DNA of 64,000 nt from Streptomyces liliiviolaceus (GTDB taxonomy: Bacteria > Actinomycetota > Actinomycetes > Streptomycetales > Streptomycetaceae), in the NCBI RefSeq assembly GCF_018070025.1, contig NZ_JAGPYQ010000001.1, forward strand, positions 5,332,001 to 5,396,000. The letters run 5' to 3'. Made by a program: the position numbers and the translations under genes. The notes under the pieces were generated by a model. The model worked only from the letters and a program-made list of their open reading frames with translations, was not told where the DNA came from and ran no database searches. Below are positions 14,348 through 22,901 of the stretch, one piece after another; position 1 is the stretch's first letter; every line of letters begins with the position of its first letter.

Positions 14348-15493
14348 TCAGCCGCGCAGCTCCGCGTTGAGCCGGGCCGCCTGGCGCGTGAGGTGGTCCC
14401 GTTCGGGGAGGCTCGGCGCGGAGAGGGCGGCCTCGGCGTAGAGCCGTGCCGCGGTCGCCAGGTCGCCGTCGCGCTCGTGCAGATAGGCCGCGACGGCCGT
14501 ATGGCGGGGCAGTGAGGGGTCGAGCCGCGCCAGGGCGGTCAGGCCGGCGCGCGGGCCGTCGGCCTCGCCCACCGCTACGGCCCGGTTGAGGCGGGCCACC
14601 GGGTTGCCGGTGAGGCGTACCAGCTCGTCGTACCACTCGACGATCTGCACCCAGTCGGTCTCCGCGGCGCACCGGGCGTCGGCGTGCAGCGCGGCGACGG
14701 CGGCCTGCGCCTGGAACTCGCCCAGCCGGTCGCGGGCGAGGGCCGCCTGGAGGATGCCGACGCCCTCCGCGATCAGCCGGGTGTCCCACAGCCCGCGGTC
14801 CTGCTCCGCGAGGGGTACGAGCCTGCCGTCGGCGCCGGTCCGTGCCGGGCGCCGGGCGTGGTGGAGCAGCATGAGCGCCAGCAGGCCCGCGACCTCCTCG
14901 TGCCTGGTCCCGGCCGCGAGGTGGCGGGTGAGCCGGATCGCCTCGGCGGCCAGGTCGACGTCACCGGAGTAGCCCTCGTTGAACACCAGGTAGAGCACGC
15001 GCAGGACCGTGGCGACGTCACCGGGCCGGTCGAAGCGGACGTCCGAGACGGTCCGCTTGGCCCGGCTGATCCGCTGGGCCATGGTCGCCTCCGGCACCAG
15101 GTAGGCCCGGGCGATCTGCCGTGTGGTCAGGCCGCCGACCGCGCGGAGCGTGAGGGCGACGGCCGAGGCCGGTGTCAGGGCAGGGTGCGCGCACAGGAAG
15201 TACAGCTGGAGCGTGTCGTCGGCCGCCTCGCCAGGGCCGGGCACGGGCTCGCGGTCGACGCGTACCTCCCTGTTCCGCCGGGAGGTGTCGGCGCGGACGG
15301 CGTCGAGGAACTTGCGCCAGGCCGCCGTGACCAGCCAGCCCTTGGGGTCCCGCGGCGGGTCGTCCGGCCACACGCGCACGGCCTCGACGAGGGCGTCCTG
15401 CACGGCATCCTCGGCCGCCGCGAAGTCGGCTCCGCGACGGACGAGGACGGCGAGCACGGCGGGCGTGAGCGTCCGCAGCAAGGACTCGTTCAC
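14348..15493 (-). CDS. ECF RNA polymerase sigma factor, ECF42 type with C-terminal extension
   Basis: 381 residues from a GTG at 15493, 6 bp after the DGPF gene stop. Sigma region 2 includes FAAAEDAVQDALVEAVRVWP and PKGWLVTAAWRKFLD; region 4 includes LTTRQIARAYLVPEATMAQRISRAK. It is followed by a ~200-residue extension (LYLVFNEGYSG..., HDARC-like repeats ending in RDHLTRQAARLNAELRG) diagnostic of ECF42 (DUF6596/TPR-like). ECF42 factors have no classical anti-sigma factor; the extension and the DGPF partner are thought to control activity. Target promoters unknown. Confidence 0.93.
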   Translation of the reverse strand: MNESLLRTLTPAVLAVLVRRGADFAAAEDAVQDALVEAVRVWPDDPPRDPKGWLVTAAWRKFLDAVRADTSRRNREVRVDREPVPGPGEAADDTLQLYFLCAHPALTPASAVALTLRAVGGLTTRQIARAYLVPEATMAQRISRAKRTVSDVRFDRPGDVATVLRVLYLVFNEGYSGDVDLAAEAIRLTRHLAAGTRHEEVAGLLALMLLHHARRPARTGADGRLVPLAEQDRGLWDTRLIAEGVGILQAALARDRLGEFQAQAAVAALHADARCAAETDWVQIVEWYDELVRLTGNPVARLNRAVAVGEADGPRAGLTALARLDPSLPRHTAVAAYLHERDGDLATAARLYAEAALSAPSLPERDHLTRQAARLNAELRG

Positions 15494-15499
15494 GGTCCG

Positions 15500-15907
15500 T
15501 CAGTCCGTGATGGTCACGCACGGGGACAGGAACGGGCGTACCTCCAGCCACTCCTGGACGGGTTTCCCGCCCGCGCCCGGGGCCGCGGACAGTTCGCCCG
15601 CCACTTCGAGCGCCCGCTCGTAGGTCTCGACGTCGATCACCATCCAGCCGGCGATCAGGTCCTTGGTCTCCGCGAACGGACCGTCGGTGACCGGTGGCCG
15701 TCCCTCGCCGTCGTGGCGCACGAACGTGCCCTCCGACGACAGGGCCTGGCTGTCGACGAACTCGCCGGAGTCTTCGAGCCGCGCCGCGAGATCACTCATG
15801 TACTGCGCGTGGGCCGAGACCTCCTCCGGCGTCCACCGGTCCATCGGCACGTCGTTGAGGGATGCGGGCCCGCCCCGGTAGTGCTTGAGAAGCAGGTACT
15901 TGGCCAT
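15500..15907 (-). CDS. YCII/DGPF-domain protein, ECF42 partner
   Basis: 135 residues from the ATG at 15907, after AGGGAG (MAKYLLLKHYRGG); longer in-frame starts are Arg-rich and unlikely. The eponymous motif is VTDGPFAETKDLIAGW. DGPF proteins are small ferredoxin-like (YCII) proteins encoded next to ECF42 sigma factors; the pair is conserved in actinobacteria and linked to stress or secondary metabolism, with an unclear biochemical role. It is upstream of the sigma gene in the same operon with a 6-bp gap. Confidence 0.93.
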   Translation of the reverse strand: MAKYLLLKHYRGGPASLNDVPMDRWTPEEVSAHAQYMSDLAARLEDSGEFVDSQALSSEGTFVRHDGEGRPPVTDGPFAETKDLIAGWMVIDVETYERALEVAGELSAAPGAGGKPVQEWLEVRPFLSPCVTITD

Positions 15908-16120
15908 GGTGTTCTCCCTGGTGCGGTACGGCCCCTTGCGGCCGCGTTCACTGCGAGGACGGAGCCGCGCGCGGGTTCTCGACATCACCCGCAGAAATTT
16001 TCTCCCGGACTTCGGGGACACCGCGGAAGGAGGCTACAACCGGCCGTCGATCCGGCGTGCGGGCCGGATGTCGGGCCGACAGGTGGCTGGGGGCTGTCGA
16101 GCCGATGGCGGTGAGTGGGA

Positions 16121-16135
16121 TCGGCGTATCGCCGA
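16121..16135. terminator. Small stem-loop after the PfpI-like gene
   Basis: TCGGCG-TAT-CGCCGA lies 8 bp beyond the stop codon of the minus-strand PfpI-like gene. It is short, so this is a weak call. Confidence 0.4.
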
Positions 16136-16142
16136 CGGGGGT

Positions 16143-16709
16143 TCAGGAGCCGGCCAGGGCCTTGCCGGCGGCATCCACGAATGCGTCGAGGTCCTTCGGC
16201 GTCCGGGAGGTGACCAGGGTGTAGCCGTTCGCGCTGTCGCTCACGACCTCCTCGTCCACCCATTCCTTGGCGCCCGCGTTGCGGATGTCGGTGCGCACGG
16301 AGGGGAACGACGTCAGCGTCTTGCCGTTCAGGACGCCGGCCTCCACCAGGGCCCAGGGGCCGTGGCAGATCGCGGCGATCGGCCGGCCCGACGCCGCGAA
16401 CGCCTTGACCGTCTCAAGGGCCTTGCTCTGCAGTCGGAGCTGGTCGGCGTTGATGGTGCCGCCGGGGAGCAGCAGCAGCTCGTACGCGTCGGCGTCCATC
16501 GCGTCGAGCGTCGTGGTGGGCTCCACCGTCTCTCCGGGGTCCTTGTCGCCCACCAGCGTCCGGACGGGATCCGCGCTCACGGCCGCGACGGTGACGTCGG
16601 CCCCGTTCTCCCGGAGCCGGCGGACCGGTACCACCAACTCGTCCTGCTCAACTCCGTAGTTGGTGACGAGCACCAGGACCCGGTGACCGTTGAGCGGCTT
16701 GTCGGACAT
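16143..16709 (-). CDS. PfpI/DJ-1 superfamily protein (type 1 glutamine amidotransferase-like)
   Basis: 188 residues. The nucleophile elbow is AAIC115HGPW, with an acidic residue around VEQDELVVP. The motif TSFPSVRTDIRNAGAKEWVDEEVV is typical of the PfpI/YhbO group, associated with protease, deglycase or chaperone activity against oxidative or carbonyl damage. It follows dps by 45 bp on the same strand, so a stress operon dps-pfpI is likely. Confidence 0.92.
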   Translation of the reverse strand: MSDKPLNGHRVLVLVTNYGVEQDELVVPVRRLRENGADVTVAAVSADPVRTLVGDKDPGETVEPTTTLDAMDADAYELLLLPGGTINADQLRLQSKALETVKAFAASGRPIAAICHGPWALVEAGVLNGKTLTSFPSVRTDIRNAGAKEWVDEEVVSDSANGYTLVTSRTPKDLDAFVDAAGKALAGS

Positions 16710-16754
16710 CTCGGTGGGCCTTTCTCTCGTGGCGAAGGTGGCGTGGTGTGTCCG

Positions 16755-17315
16755 TCAGGCCTTCGAGGCCTTCTCGGCGGCGCCCGTCTCGGTGGTGGCG
16801 TCGGCCGTGCTGAGGGTGCCGCCCGCGGTCTCCAGGTGCGCCCGTACGAACCACTGGAACTGCTCCAGGTCACGCAGCTGCTCGATCAGCAGGTCCTCGG
16901 TGGCGGGGTCGAGGTCGCCCGACGTCCCGACCGCGGCGCGGACGTCCTCGATCAGACCGGTGTACACGACGTCGAGCGCGCCAAGGTGGGCGATCGCGTC
17001 GGCCCGCTCCACGCTGTAGTCCTTCCACGAGCGCTCCTCGACCAGCGTGCCGGGAGTGCCGTGGGCGACGCCACCGAGGGCCGCGAGACGCTCCGCGACG
17101 TCGTCGGCCATGTCCCGCACGCGGTCGACCTGCGGGTCGAGCATTTCGTGTACGGCGATGAAGTGCGGCCCCACCACGTTCCAGTGGACGTGCTTGAGCG
17201 TGAGGTGGAGATCGTTGAGGGCGTGCAGCCGCAGTTGCAGCAGCTCGATGAGCGTGGAGGCGTTCTCCACCGTGAGGCCCGGGACGGTGTAGCGGGGGGT
17301 GGCCTGGGAAGCCAT
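16755..17315 (-). CDS. dps: Dps-family ferritin-like DNA-protection protein
   Basis: 186 residues from the ATG at 17315, after AGGAGAC; the frame stays open upstream but with no site. The Dps ferroxidase signature HVHWNVVGPHFIAVHEMLDPQVD is present, as are the second helix pair (ERSWKDYSVERADAIAHLGALDVVYTGLIED) and DLLIEQLRDLEQFQWFVRAHLE. The C-terminal tail is Ala/Thr/Glu-rich and lacks Lys clusters until the last residues. It stores iron and protects DNA under oxidative or osmotic stress. Three direct repeats upstream may be regulatory. Confidence 0.95.
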   Translation of the reverse strand: MASQATPRYTVPGLTVENASTLIELLQLRLHALNDLHLTLKHVHWNVVGPHFIAVHEMLDPQVDRVRDMADDVAERLAALGGVAHGTPGTLVEERSWKDYSVERADAIAHLGALDVVYTGLIEDVRAAVGTSGDLDPATEDLLIEQLRDLEQFQWFVRAHLETAGGTLSTADATTETGAAEKASKA

Positions 17316-17350
17316 GTCGGTGTCTCCTGTCTCGTGACTTCTGTACAGTC

Positions 17351-17413
17351 CGTACGTTTCATGTGGCGTGCACATCGCGTACGGCTCATAGGTTGCGTAC
17401 GGGTACGTCTCAT
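17351..17413. repeat. Three direct repeats GTACG-n-n-TCAT upstream of dps
   Basis: Copies CGTACGTTTCAT (17351), CGTACGGCTCAT (17378) and GTACGTCTCAT (17403) are spaced 27 and 25 bp, 36-98 bp upstream of dps and in the region shared with the divergent FGE gene. They may be activator or repressor sites. Confidence 0.5.
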
Positions 17414-17586
17414 ACGGAATTGCCCCCTCCCGGTACCCCTGCTGTGCGAACGCAATCCACCCCGGCCCCATCCGAACCGTCGGGCACGGCGGCGGCCCCG
17501 GGGCACGGGGAGACGCGAGGCCGCGATGATCAACGCTTCTCGGGTGCCGTAGCCTCGAACGGAGATCACTTCTTGAGGGAGGCCGC

Positions 17587-18648
17587 GTGGACGAGGCGGA
17601 GTCCGGGAGCTGTTGCGCGCCCTCGGTCGACCGGGGCGCGGCGGGACTCTCCCTCGGGCCGACGGTCCGCGCCACCGCGGACCGCGCACCGGACGGGGCA
17701 CCGGACGGGGCACGGGACGGGGTACGGGGCCAGGACCGGAGCCGGGACCGGGGGCAGAGCCCGCGCGGGAGCCAGGGCCAGGAGGACCCGGGCCGGGAGC
17801 GGGACGCGAGCGTGCTGCTGGGCGGCGGCTCCTTCCTGATGGGGACCCAGGACACGGACGGCTTCCCCGACGACGGCGAGGGACCGGTGCGCGAGGTCGT
17901 CCTCTCGCCCTTCCGGATCGACGCCTGCGCCGTGACCAACGACCGGTTCGCCCGGTTCGCCGAGGCGACCGGTCACGTCACCGAGGCGGAGCGCTTCGGC
18001 TGGTCGTTCGTCTTCGCCGGATTCCTGCCCGCCGCTCTGCGGCGCGGCGCGGCCCGGCCGCCGCAGACGCCCTGGTGGTGCGGGGTCGAGGGCGCGACCT
18101 GGCGGACCCCGGAGGGGCCGGGCAGTTCGGTGGCCGACCGCGGCGACCACCCCGTGGTGCACCTCTCCTGGAACGACGCCGTCGCCTACTGCCGCTGGGC
18201 CGGGGCGCGGCTGCCCACCGAGGCCGAGTGGGAGTACGCCGCGCGGGGCGGCCTCGTACAGAACCGCTACCCGTGGGGGAACGAGCTGACACCCGAGGGC
18301 GAGCACCGCTGCAACATCTGGCAGGGGCACTTCCCGACCAAGAACACCGCCGAGGACGGCTACCGGGGCACGGCTCCGGTGGACGCGTACGAGCCCAACG
18401 GCCACGGGCTCCACAACATGGCCGGGAACGTGTGGGAGTGGTGCGCCGACCGGTGGGGCACGCGGCACTCCGAGCGTCCGCGCACCGATCCGAAGGGCCC
18501 CTCGCAGGGCACGTCGCGCGTCATGCGGGGTGGCTCGTACCTCTGCCACAGCTCGTACTGCAACCGCTACCGCGTCGCCGCCCGTACGGCCAACACGCCC
18601 GACAGCAGCACGGGGAACCTCGGCTTCCGCTGCGCGTGGGACGCCTGA
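17587..18648 (+). CDS. Formylglycine-generating enzyme (aerobic sulfatase activator)
   Basis: 353 residues from the GTG at 17587, after GGGAGG. The N-terminal ~70 residues are a low-complexity Arg/Gly/Asp linker with three 12-bp repeats. The FGE-sulfatase domain begins near SVLLGGGSFLMGTQD and includes LPTEAEWEYAARGG and NMAGNVWEWCAD. The C-terminal RGGSYLC320HSSYC325NRYR carries the two cysteines required by copper-dependent FGE (C272/C277 in the S. coelicolor enzyme). It converts Cys in CxPxR of type I sulfatases to formylglycine. A matching sulfatase (CTPAR) lies 4.2 kb downstream. Confidence 0.94.
   Translation: MDEAESGSCCAPSVDRGAAGLSLGPTVRATADRAPDGAPDGARDGVRGQDRSRDRGQSPRGSQGQEDPGRERDASVLLGGGSFLMGTQDTDGFPDDGEGPVREVVLSPFRIDACAVTNDRFARFAEATGHVTEAERFGWSFVFAGFLPAALRRGAARPPQTPWWCGVEGATWRTPEGPGSSVADRGDHPVVHLSWNDAVAYCRWAGARLPTEAEWEYAARGGLVQNRYPWGNELTPEGEHRCNIWQGHFPTKNTAEDGYRGTAPVDAYEPNGHGLHNMAGNVWEWCADRWGTRHSERPRTDPKGPSQGTSRVMRGGSYLCHSSYCNRYRVAARTANTPDSSTGNLGFRCAWDA
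17686..17721. repeat. 12-bp tandem repeat x3 in the FGE linker
   Basis: Unit gcaccggacggg, third copy with one change; it encodes Ala-Pro-Asp-Gly in the predicted disordered N-terminal linker. Confidence 0.75.
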
Positions 18649-18820
18649 GGACCCGGCCCGGGCGACCTTGCACGACGCGGCCGGCCCTCGCCCGGTGACC
18701 GCAACATTGCAGCCTCATGAAACGTGACCGTCTCACGGAACGACCCTCAACACCCCTCTGAACTGCATGTTCATGGCCGTGCGGAGCCCGACCCCAGGTT
18801 CACTGATTTATTCCGGACTG

Positions 18821-18850
18821 TTGACGTAAAAGCTGCGGAGTCCGCATCCT
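18821..18850 (+). promoter_or_regulatory. Candidate promoter with TGCGGA-G-TCCGCA palindrome
   Basis: TTGACG (18821-18826) and CATCCT (18845-18850) are 18 bp apart, close before the ROK start at 18858. A perfect 13-bp palindrome TGCGGAGTCCGCA at 18834-18846 lies in the spacer and is a good autoregulatory ROK site. Confidence 0.5.
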
Positions 18851-18857
18851 GTGCCCC

Positions 18858-20069
18858 ATGGCACACGACCACGAGGGTCCGCTGGCACGGCTGCGCCGTG
18901 GTCACGAGGAACTCGTCCTGCGGCAGATGCGCACCCACGGCCCGCTCAACAGGGCCGACCTGGGGCGGCTGACAGGGCTGTCCCGTACGACCCTGTACGA
19001 CATCGTGTCCGCCCTGGTGGACAGCGGAGCGGTCGTGGCCACGGCTCCCGTCCCCGCCGAGCGCCGCCGCGGCCGGCCGGTCGAGACCCTGACCCTCCAC
19101 CGGGACGCGGGCCAGGCCATCGGCATCGACTTCGCACGGCGCGCTGTGCACGTCGCCGCGGTCAACGTCGCCCACGAGGTGATCGGTTCCGCGAGCGCCC
19201 CGCACGGTGCGGGTCTGTCCTGGGAGAAGCGGGTCGACCTCGCCGCCCGGCTGGTCGGCGGACTCGCCGGGGGCACCCTGCGCCTCGGGGCGCTCAGCGG
19301 CATCGGCGTGGGCGTGGTCGGACCGGTGCACGACGCCCTCCCGACCGATGCCTCCGCCACCGACGGCTCCTCGGTCACCGGCGCCGCGAGCAGCACGCCC
19401 CGGCCCCACGAGGACCTGCCGGTGCTGCTGCGCAAACGTTTCGGCGTACCCGTGCTGCTCGACAACAACACCCGGCTCGCGGCGCTGGCCGAGGCGACCT
19501 GGGGAGCGGCGGCCGGTGTCCAGGACGTGCTCTATCTGCGGTTGTCGCACGGCGTCGGCGGAGGGCTGGTCGTCGGCGGCGCCCTGCACCGGGGTGCCCG
19601 CGGACTGTCCGGCGAGTTCGGCCACATCACGGCCGAACCTGACGGGCGCCGATGTTCGTGCGGCAAGGACGGCTGTCTGGAGACGGTCGCCTCGATCGGC
19701 GCCGTCCTCGACGCGCATCCCGGCGCCGGTGATCTGGACGCCTTCCTCGCGGCGCTGGCCACGGATCCGGCCGCACGCCGAGTGCTGGACGGCGTCGGCA
19801 CCCGGGTGGGGACCGTCCTCGCGGCCGTGTGCAACGCGGTCGGCCCCCATGTCACGGTGCTCGGCGGCGAACTCGCCGAGGCCGGACCCGCCCTCTTCGA
19901 ACCCGTCGAGCGCGCCCTGTCCGCCCATCTGATGCCGGTCTCCCGGCCGGACATCGATCTACGGCCGGCCACGCTCGGCGAGGTGGGCGGCGCGCTCGGC
20001 GCCATCGCGCTCGTCCTGCACGACTCCCCTCTGCTCACCCGCTATCACACACCGAACTCCGTGGAGTGA
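18858..20069 (+). CDS. ROK-family transcriptional regulator
   Basis: 403 residues. The N-terminal winged HTH ([30 protein letters not shown], about residues 27-58) is followed by the ROK fold: [40 protein letters not shown], and the zinc motif [21 protein letters not shown]. The sugar-kinase-like Asp in LDNNTR is kept but the pocket may serve as a sensor. It is the first gene of an apparent operon with the importer, sulfatase and GH43, 31 bp before the permease, so it probably controls that operon. The effector may be a sugar released from a sulfated glycan (inference). Confidence 0.93.
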   Translation: MAHDHEGPLARLRRGHEELVLRQMRTHGPLNRADLGRLTGLSRTTLYDIVSALVDSGAVVATAPVPAERRRGRPVETLTLHRDAGQAIGIDFARRAVHVAAVNVAHEVIGSASAPHGAGLSWEKRVDLAARLVGGLAGGTLRLGALSGIGVGVVGPVHDALPTDASATDGSSVTGAASSTPRPHEDLPVLLRKRFGVPVLLDNNTRLAALAEATWGAAAGVQDVLYLRLSHGVGGGLVVGGALHRGARGLSGEFGHITAEPDGRRCSCGKDGCLETVASIGAVLDAHPGAGDLDAFLAALATDPAARRVLDGVGTRVGTVLAAVCNAVGPHVTVLGGELAEAGPALFEPVERALSAHLMPVSRPDIDLRPATLGEVGGALGAIALVLHDSPLLTRYHTPNSVE

Positions 20070-20100
20070 CCGTGACCGTCCCCGCACCGACGAGGTCGCC

Positions 20101-20919
20101 ATGACCGTGCTCACCGCACCCGACAAGCGCCCGGAGAAGACGCCCGCCGCGTCCGGCCGACGACACCGGCCCCGGACCGTGCCCCCGTTCGTGCTCAACC
20201 TGGCGGCACTCGCCCTGGGCATCGCCGTATGGGCCGTGGCCACCTCGGCCCAGCTGGTCGACGTGCCGGGCCCGCTGTCGGTCGGCTCCCGCGCCCTGGA
20301 CATGGCGGGCGACGGCACACTCGGCGAGGACGCGCTGGCGAGCCTGCGCCGGGTCTTCCTCGGCTTCACCCTGGGCACCCTGCTCGCCGTGCCCGTCGGG
20401 TTCCTCATGGGCTGGTACCCGCTGGCCCGCGGCCTGCTCGAACCGTACGTGCAGTTCTTCCGGACCGTGCCACCGCTGGCGATCATCCCCCTCGCCATCG
20501 TGACCATGGGCATCGGCGAGACGCCCAAGGTCTTCGTGATCTTCCTGGCGGCGTTCCTGTCCAGTGTGGTCGCCGCGTTCCAGGGGGTGATCGGCGTGGA
20601 CAGCACGCTCGTCAACGCGGCCCGGGTGCTGGGCGCCCGGGACCGCGTGATCTTCCTCAAGGTGGTCGTTCCGGCCGCCACCCCGTTCCTGCTCGTCGGT
20701 ATGCGCATCGGACTCGGGGCCTCCTGGGCCACGGTCGTCGCCGCCGAACTCATCGCCGCGGACAAGGGCCTCGGCTACGAGATGATGCACGCGCAGACCT
20801 ACTACGACCTGCCGACGATCTTCGTCGGGCTGATCAGCATCGGAGTGATCGGCCTGGTGATGGACCGCCTGCTGCTGCGCGCGGAACGCCATCTGACGGC
20901 CTGGCAGGAGCGACGATGA
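20101..20919 (+). CDS. ABC transporter permease, SsuC/TauC/AtsB type
   Basis: 272 residues with about six membrane segments ([68 protein letters not shown], ...). The EAA-type loop is [25 protein letters not shown]. This is the nitrate/sulfonate/taurine-importer permease family. It overlaps the ATPase gene by 4 bp (ATGA). With the ATPase, binding protein and sulfatase it should import an organosulfur compound or sulfate ester. Confidence 0.94.
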   Translation: MTVLTAPDKRPEKTPAASGRRHRPRTVPPFVLNLAALALGIAVWAVATSAQLVDVPGPLSVGSRALDMAGDGTLGEDALASLRRVFLGFTLGTLLAVPVGFLMGWYPLARGLLEPYVQFFRTVPPLAIIPLAIVTMGIGETPKVFVIFLAAFLSSVVAAFQGVIGVDSTLVNAARVLGARDRVIFLKVVVPAATPFLLVGMRIGLGASWATVVAAELIAADKGLGYEMMHAQTYYDLPTIFVGLISIGVIGLVMDRLLLRAERHLTAWQERR

Positions 20920-21743
20920 AGCCCTCACTCGGTAAGTCCGGCGTGTCCAGCACGTCCGGTGCCAAGATCTCCTTCCGGGCCGCCGGGAAGACGTTCCCCC
21001 TGAAGCAGGGGGAGTTCACGGCCCTCGACGAGGTGTCGCTGGACATCGCCGACCGCGAGTTCGTCACGGTCGTGGGCCCTTCGGGCTGCGGCAAGTCGAC
21101 GCTGCTGAACCTGGCCGCGGGTCTCGCCGAACCCACCACCGGGCAGGTCCTCGTCGACGGAGCCGTCGTGACGGGCCCCGGCCCCGAGCGCGGTGTCATC
21201 TTCCAGCAGTACGCGCTCTTCCCCTGGCTCACCGTGCGCGGCAACGTCGAGTTCGGTCTCAAGCTCACCTCCCTGTCCGCCGCCGAGCGGCGCCGCAAGG
21301 CCGACCACGCCATCGAGCTCGTCGGACTCAAGGACTTCGCCGACGCGCTGCCCAAGACGCTGTCCGGCGGTATGAAGCAGCGCTGTGCGATCGCCCGGGC
21401 CTACGCGGTCGACCCCGAAGTCCTGCTGATGGACGAGCCGTTCGGCGCCCTGGACGCCCTCACGCGGGTGCAGATGCAGGACCAGTTGCTGGACACCTGG
21501 ACGCAGGAGCGGCGGACCGTCCTCTTCGTCACCCATGACGTGGACGAGGCCGTCTATCTGGCGCGACGTGTCGTCGTGATGGCCGCTCGGCCGGGGCGTG
21601 TCCATCGGGTGATCGACGTGGATCTGCCCTATCCGCGGACCGAGGAGCTGCGGTTGTCCCCCGAGTTCGCCCGCATTCGGAACGAGGTCTGGCATGCGGT
21701 GTACCACCAGGAACCCGTGGCTCCGAAGGCTCCGGTGACCTGA
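20916..21743 (+). CDS. ABC transporter ATP-binding protein, SsuB/TauB/AtsC type
   Basis: 275 residues; the ATG overlaps the permease stop. Motifs are Walker [11 protein letters not shown]-loop QQYALFPWL, signature [16 protein letters not shown], Walker [12 protein letters not shown] and switch His in VTHD. It energises the import system. A 180-bp gap with a Streptomyces-type intergenic repeat separates it from the binding-protein gene. Confidence 0.95.
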   Translation: MKPSLGKSGVSSTSGAKISFRAAGKTFPLKQGEFTALDEVSLDIADREFVTVVGPSGCGKSTLLNLAAGLAEPTTGQVLVDGAVVTGPGPERGVIFQQYALFPWLTVRGNVEFGLKLTSLSAAERRRKADHAIELVGLKDFADALPKTLSGGMKQRCAIARAYAVDPEVLLMDEPFGALDALTRVQMQDQLLDTWTQERRTVLFVTHDVDEAVYLARRVVVMAARPGRVHRVIDVDLPYPRTEELRLSPEFARIRNEVWHAVYHQEPVAPKAPVT

Positions 21744-21826
21744 CCAGCCGTCGGCTGCGATTCTCCTCGCCCCCGCCGCCCCTACCCGTTCCCGTCAACG
21801 ACTCGGGGCCGGCCCCCGAACCCCCG

Positions 21827-21889
21827 GTCCTCAGACGCCGGGCGGGCTGAAGACACTCCGCGCTCGTCCTCAGGCTCCCGGACGGGCCG
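21827..21889. repeat. Two direct copies of a Streptomyces dispersed intergenic repeat
   Basis: GTCCTCAGACGCCGGGCGGG (21827) and GTCCTCAGGCTCCCGGACGG (21866) are diverged copies of the widespread gtcctcaaacgccggacgggctga element seen in many Streptomyces intergenic regions. They lie between the ATPase and binding-protein genes. Confidence 0.7.
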
Positions 21890-21923
21890 TAACGAAATCC
21901 AACAGAACGAAAGGCTCAGCGCC

Positions 21924-22901
21924 ATGAGCATGTCCCGTCGCACCCTCCTCACCTCACTCTCCGCCACAGCGCTCGCGCTCTCCGTGTCCGCCTGCTCCTC
22001 GGACGACGGCGACAGCGGTGGCGGGACCAAGATCCGTTTCGGGTACATCGCCGACTACAACGGGGCCAGTCTGCTGGCCATCGCCGACGACCAGGGTCTG
22101 TGGAAGAAGCACGGGCTGTCCGCCTCGTACAAGACGTTCGTCAATGGGCCCATTCAGATCCAGGCGCTGGGCAGCGGGGATCTCGACTACGGGTACATCG
22201 GTCCCGGTGCGCTGTGGCTGCCCGCCTCGGGGAAAGCCAGGGTGGTCGCGATCGACACGCTGACCTATGCCGACCGTGTGATCGCCAAGCCGGGCATCAC
22301 CTCGATCGCCGGGCTCAAGGGCAAGAAGGTCGGCGTTCCGGAAGGGACGTCCGGCGAGATGATCCTCCAACTCGCCCTGCGCGACGCCGGGATGACGATG
22401 GACGACATCAAGAAGGTCGCCATGGACGCGCCGACGATCGTCTCGGCGTTCTCCTCCGGGCAGATCGACGGGGCAGGCATCAACTATCCGCTCATCGACA
22501 CCATCAAGCAGAAGGTGCCGGACCTGGTCGAGGTGGCGAGCACCAAGGACATCGGCGGTTCGTTCCCCACCGCGTTCGTGACCGGCGGGAAGAAGGGGCC
22601 CGCCGAGGCGAAGGTCGTCAAGGTCCTCCAGGAGGCCAACGACTGGCGTGCCGCGCACCCCGAGGAGTCGGTCAAGCTCACCGCCGCGCTGCTGAAGCTG
22701 CCGGAGGACAAGGTGAAGGCGGACGCGAGTCACGTCGAGATGCTGACGACCGCCGAACTCGTCGCGAAGACGAAGGACGGCACGGTCGGCGAGTGGCTGG
22801 ACGGCATGAGCGACTTCTTCGTGAGCACCGGCCAGTTGAAGAAGGCCCCGGCCGCGACCTCCTTCTACGCGGGTGACGTCTACACGAAGGCCGCCGCGTG
22901 A
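21924..22901 (+). CDS. Substrate-binding lipoprotein, SsuA/AtsR type
   Basis: 325 residues from the ATG at 21924, after GAAAGG. The signal (MSMSRRTLLTSLSATALALSVSAC) has a twin-Arg start and a lipobox VSAC, so it is probably Tat-exported and lipid-anchored. The periplasmic-binding type II fold shows RFGYIADYNGASLLAIADDQGLW, GDLDYGYIGPGA, LKGKKVGVPEGTSGEM and INYPLID, as in nitrate/sulfonate/sulfate-ester binding proteins. It recognises the imported substrate outside the membrane. The stop overlaps the sulfatase GTG by 4 bp. Confidence 0.94.
   Translation: MSMSRRTLLTSLSATALALSVSACSSDDGDSGGGTKIRFGYIADYNGASLLAIADDQGLWKKHGLSASYKTFVNGPIQIQALGSGDLDYGYIGPGALWLPASGKARVVAIDTLTYADRVIAKPGITSIAGLKGKKVGVPEGTSGEMILQLALRDAGMTMDDIKKVAMDAPTIVSAFSSGQIDGAGINYPLIDTIKQKVPDLVEVASTKDIGGSFPTAFVTGGKKGPAEAKVVKVLQEANDWRAAHPEESVKLTAALLKLPEDKVKADASHVEMLTTAELVAKTKDGTVGEWLDGMSDFFVSTGQLKKAPAATSFYAGDVYTKAAA

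Noticed and set aside
17316..17939. N-terminal extension of Dps to a 394-residue protein
   Set aside because: The extension crosses the FGE start and intergenic repeats, has Pro/Arg-rich composition, and the true start has AGGAGAC 7 bp upstream.
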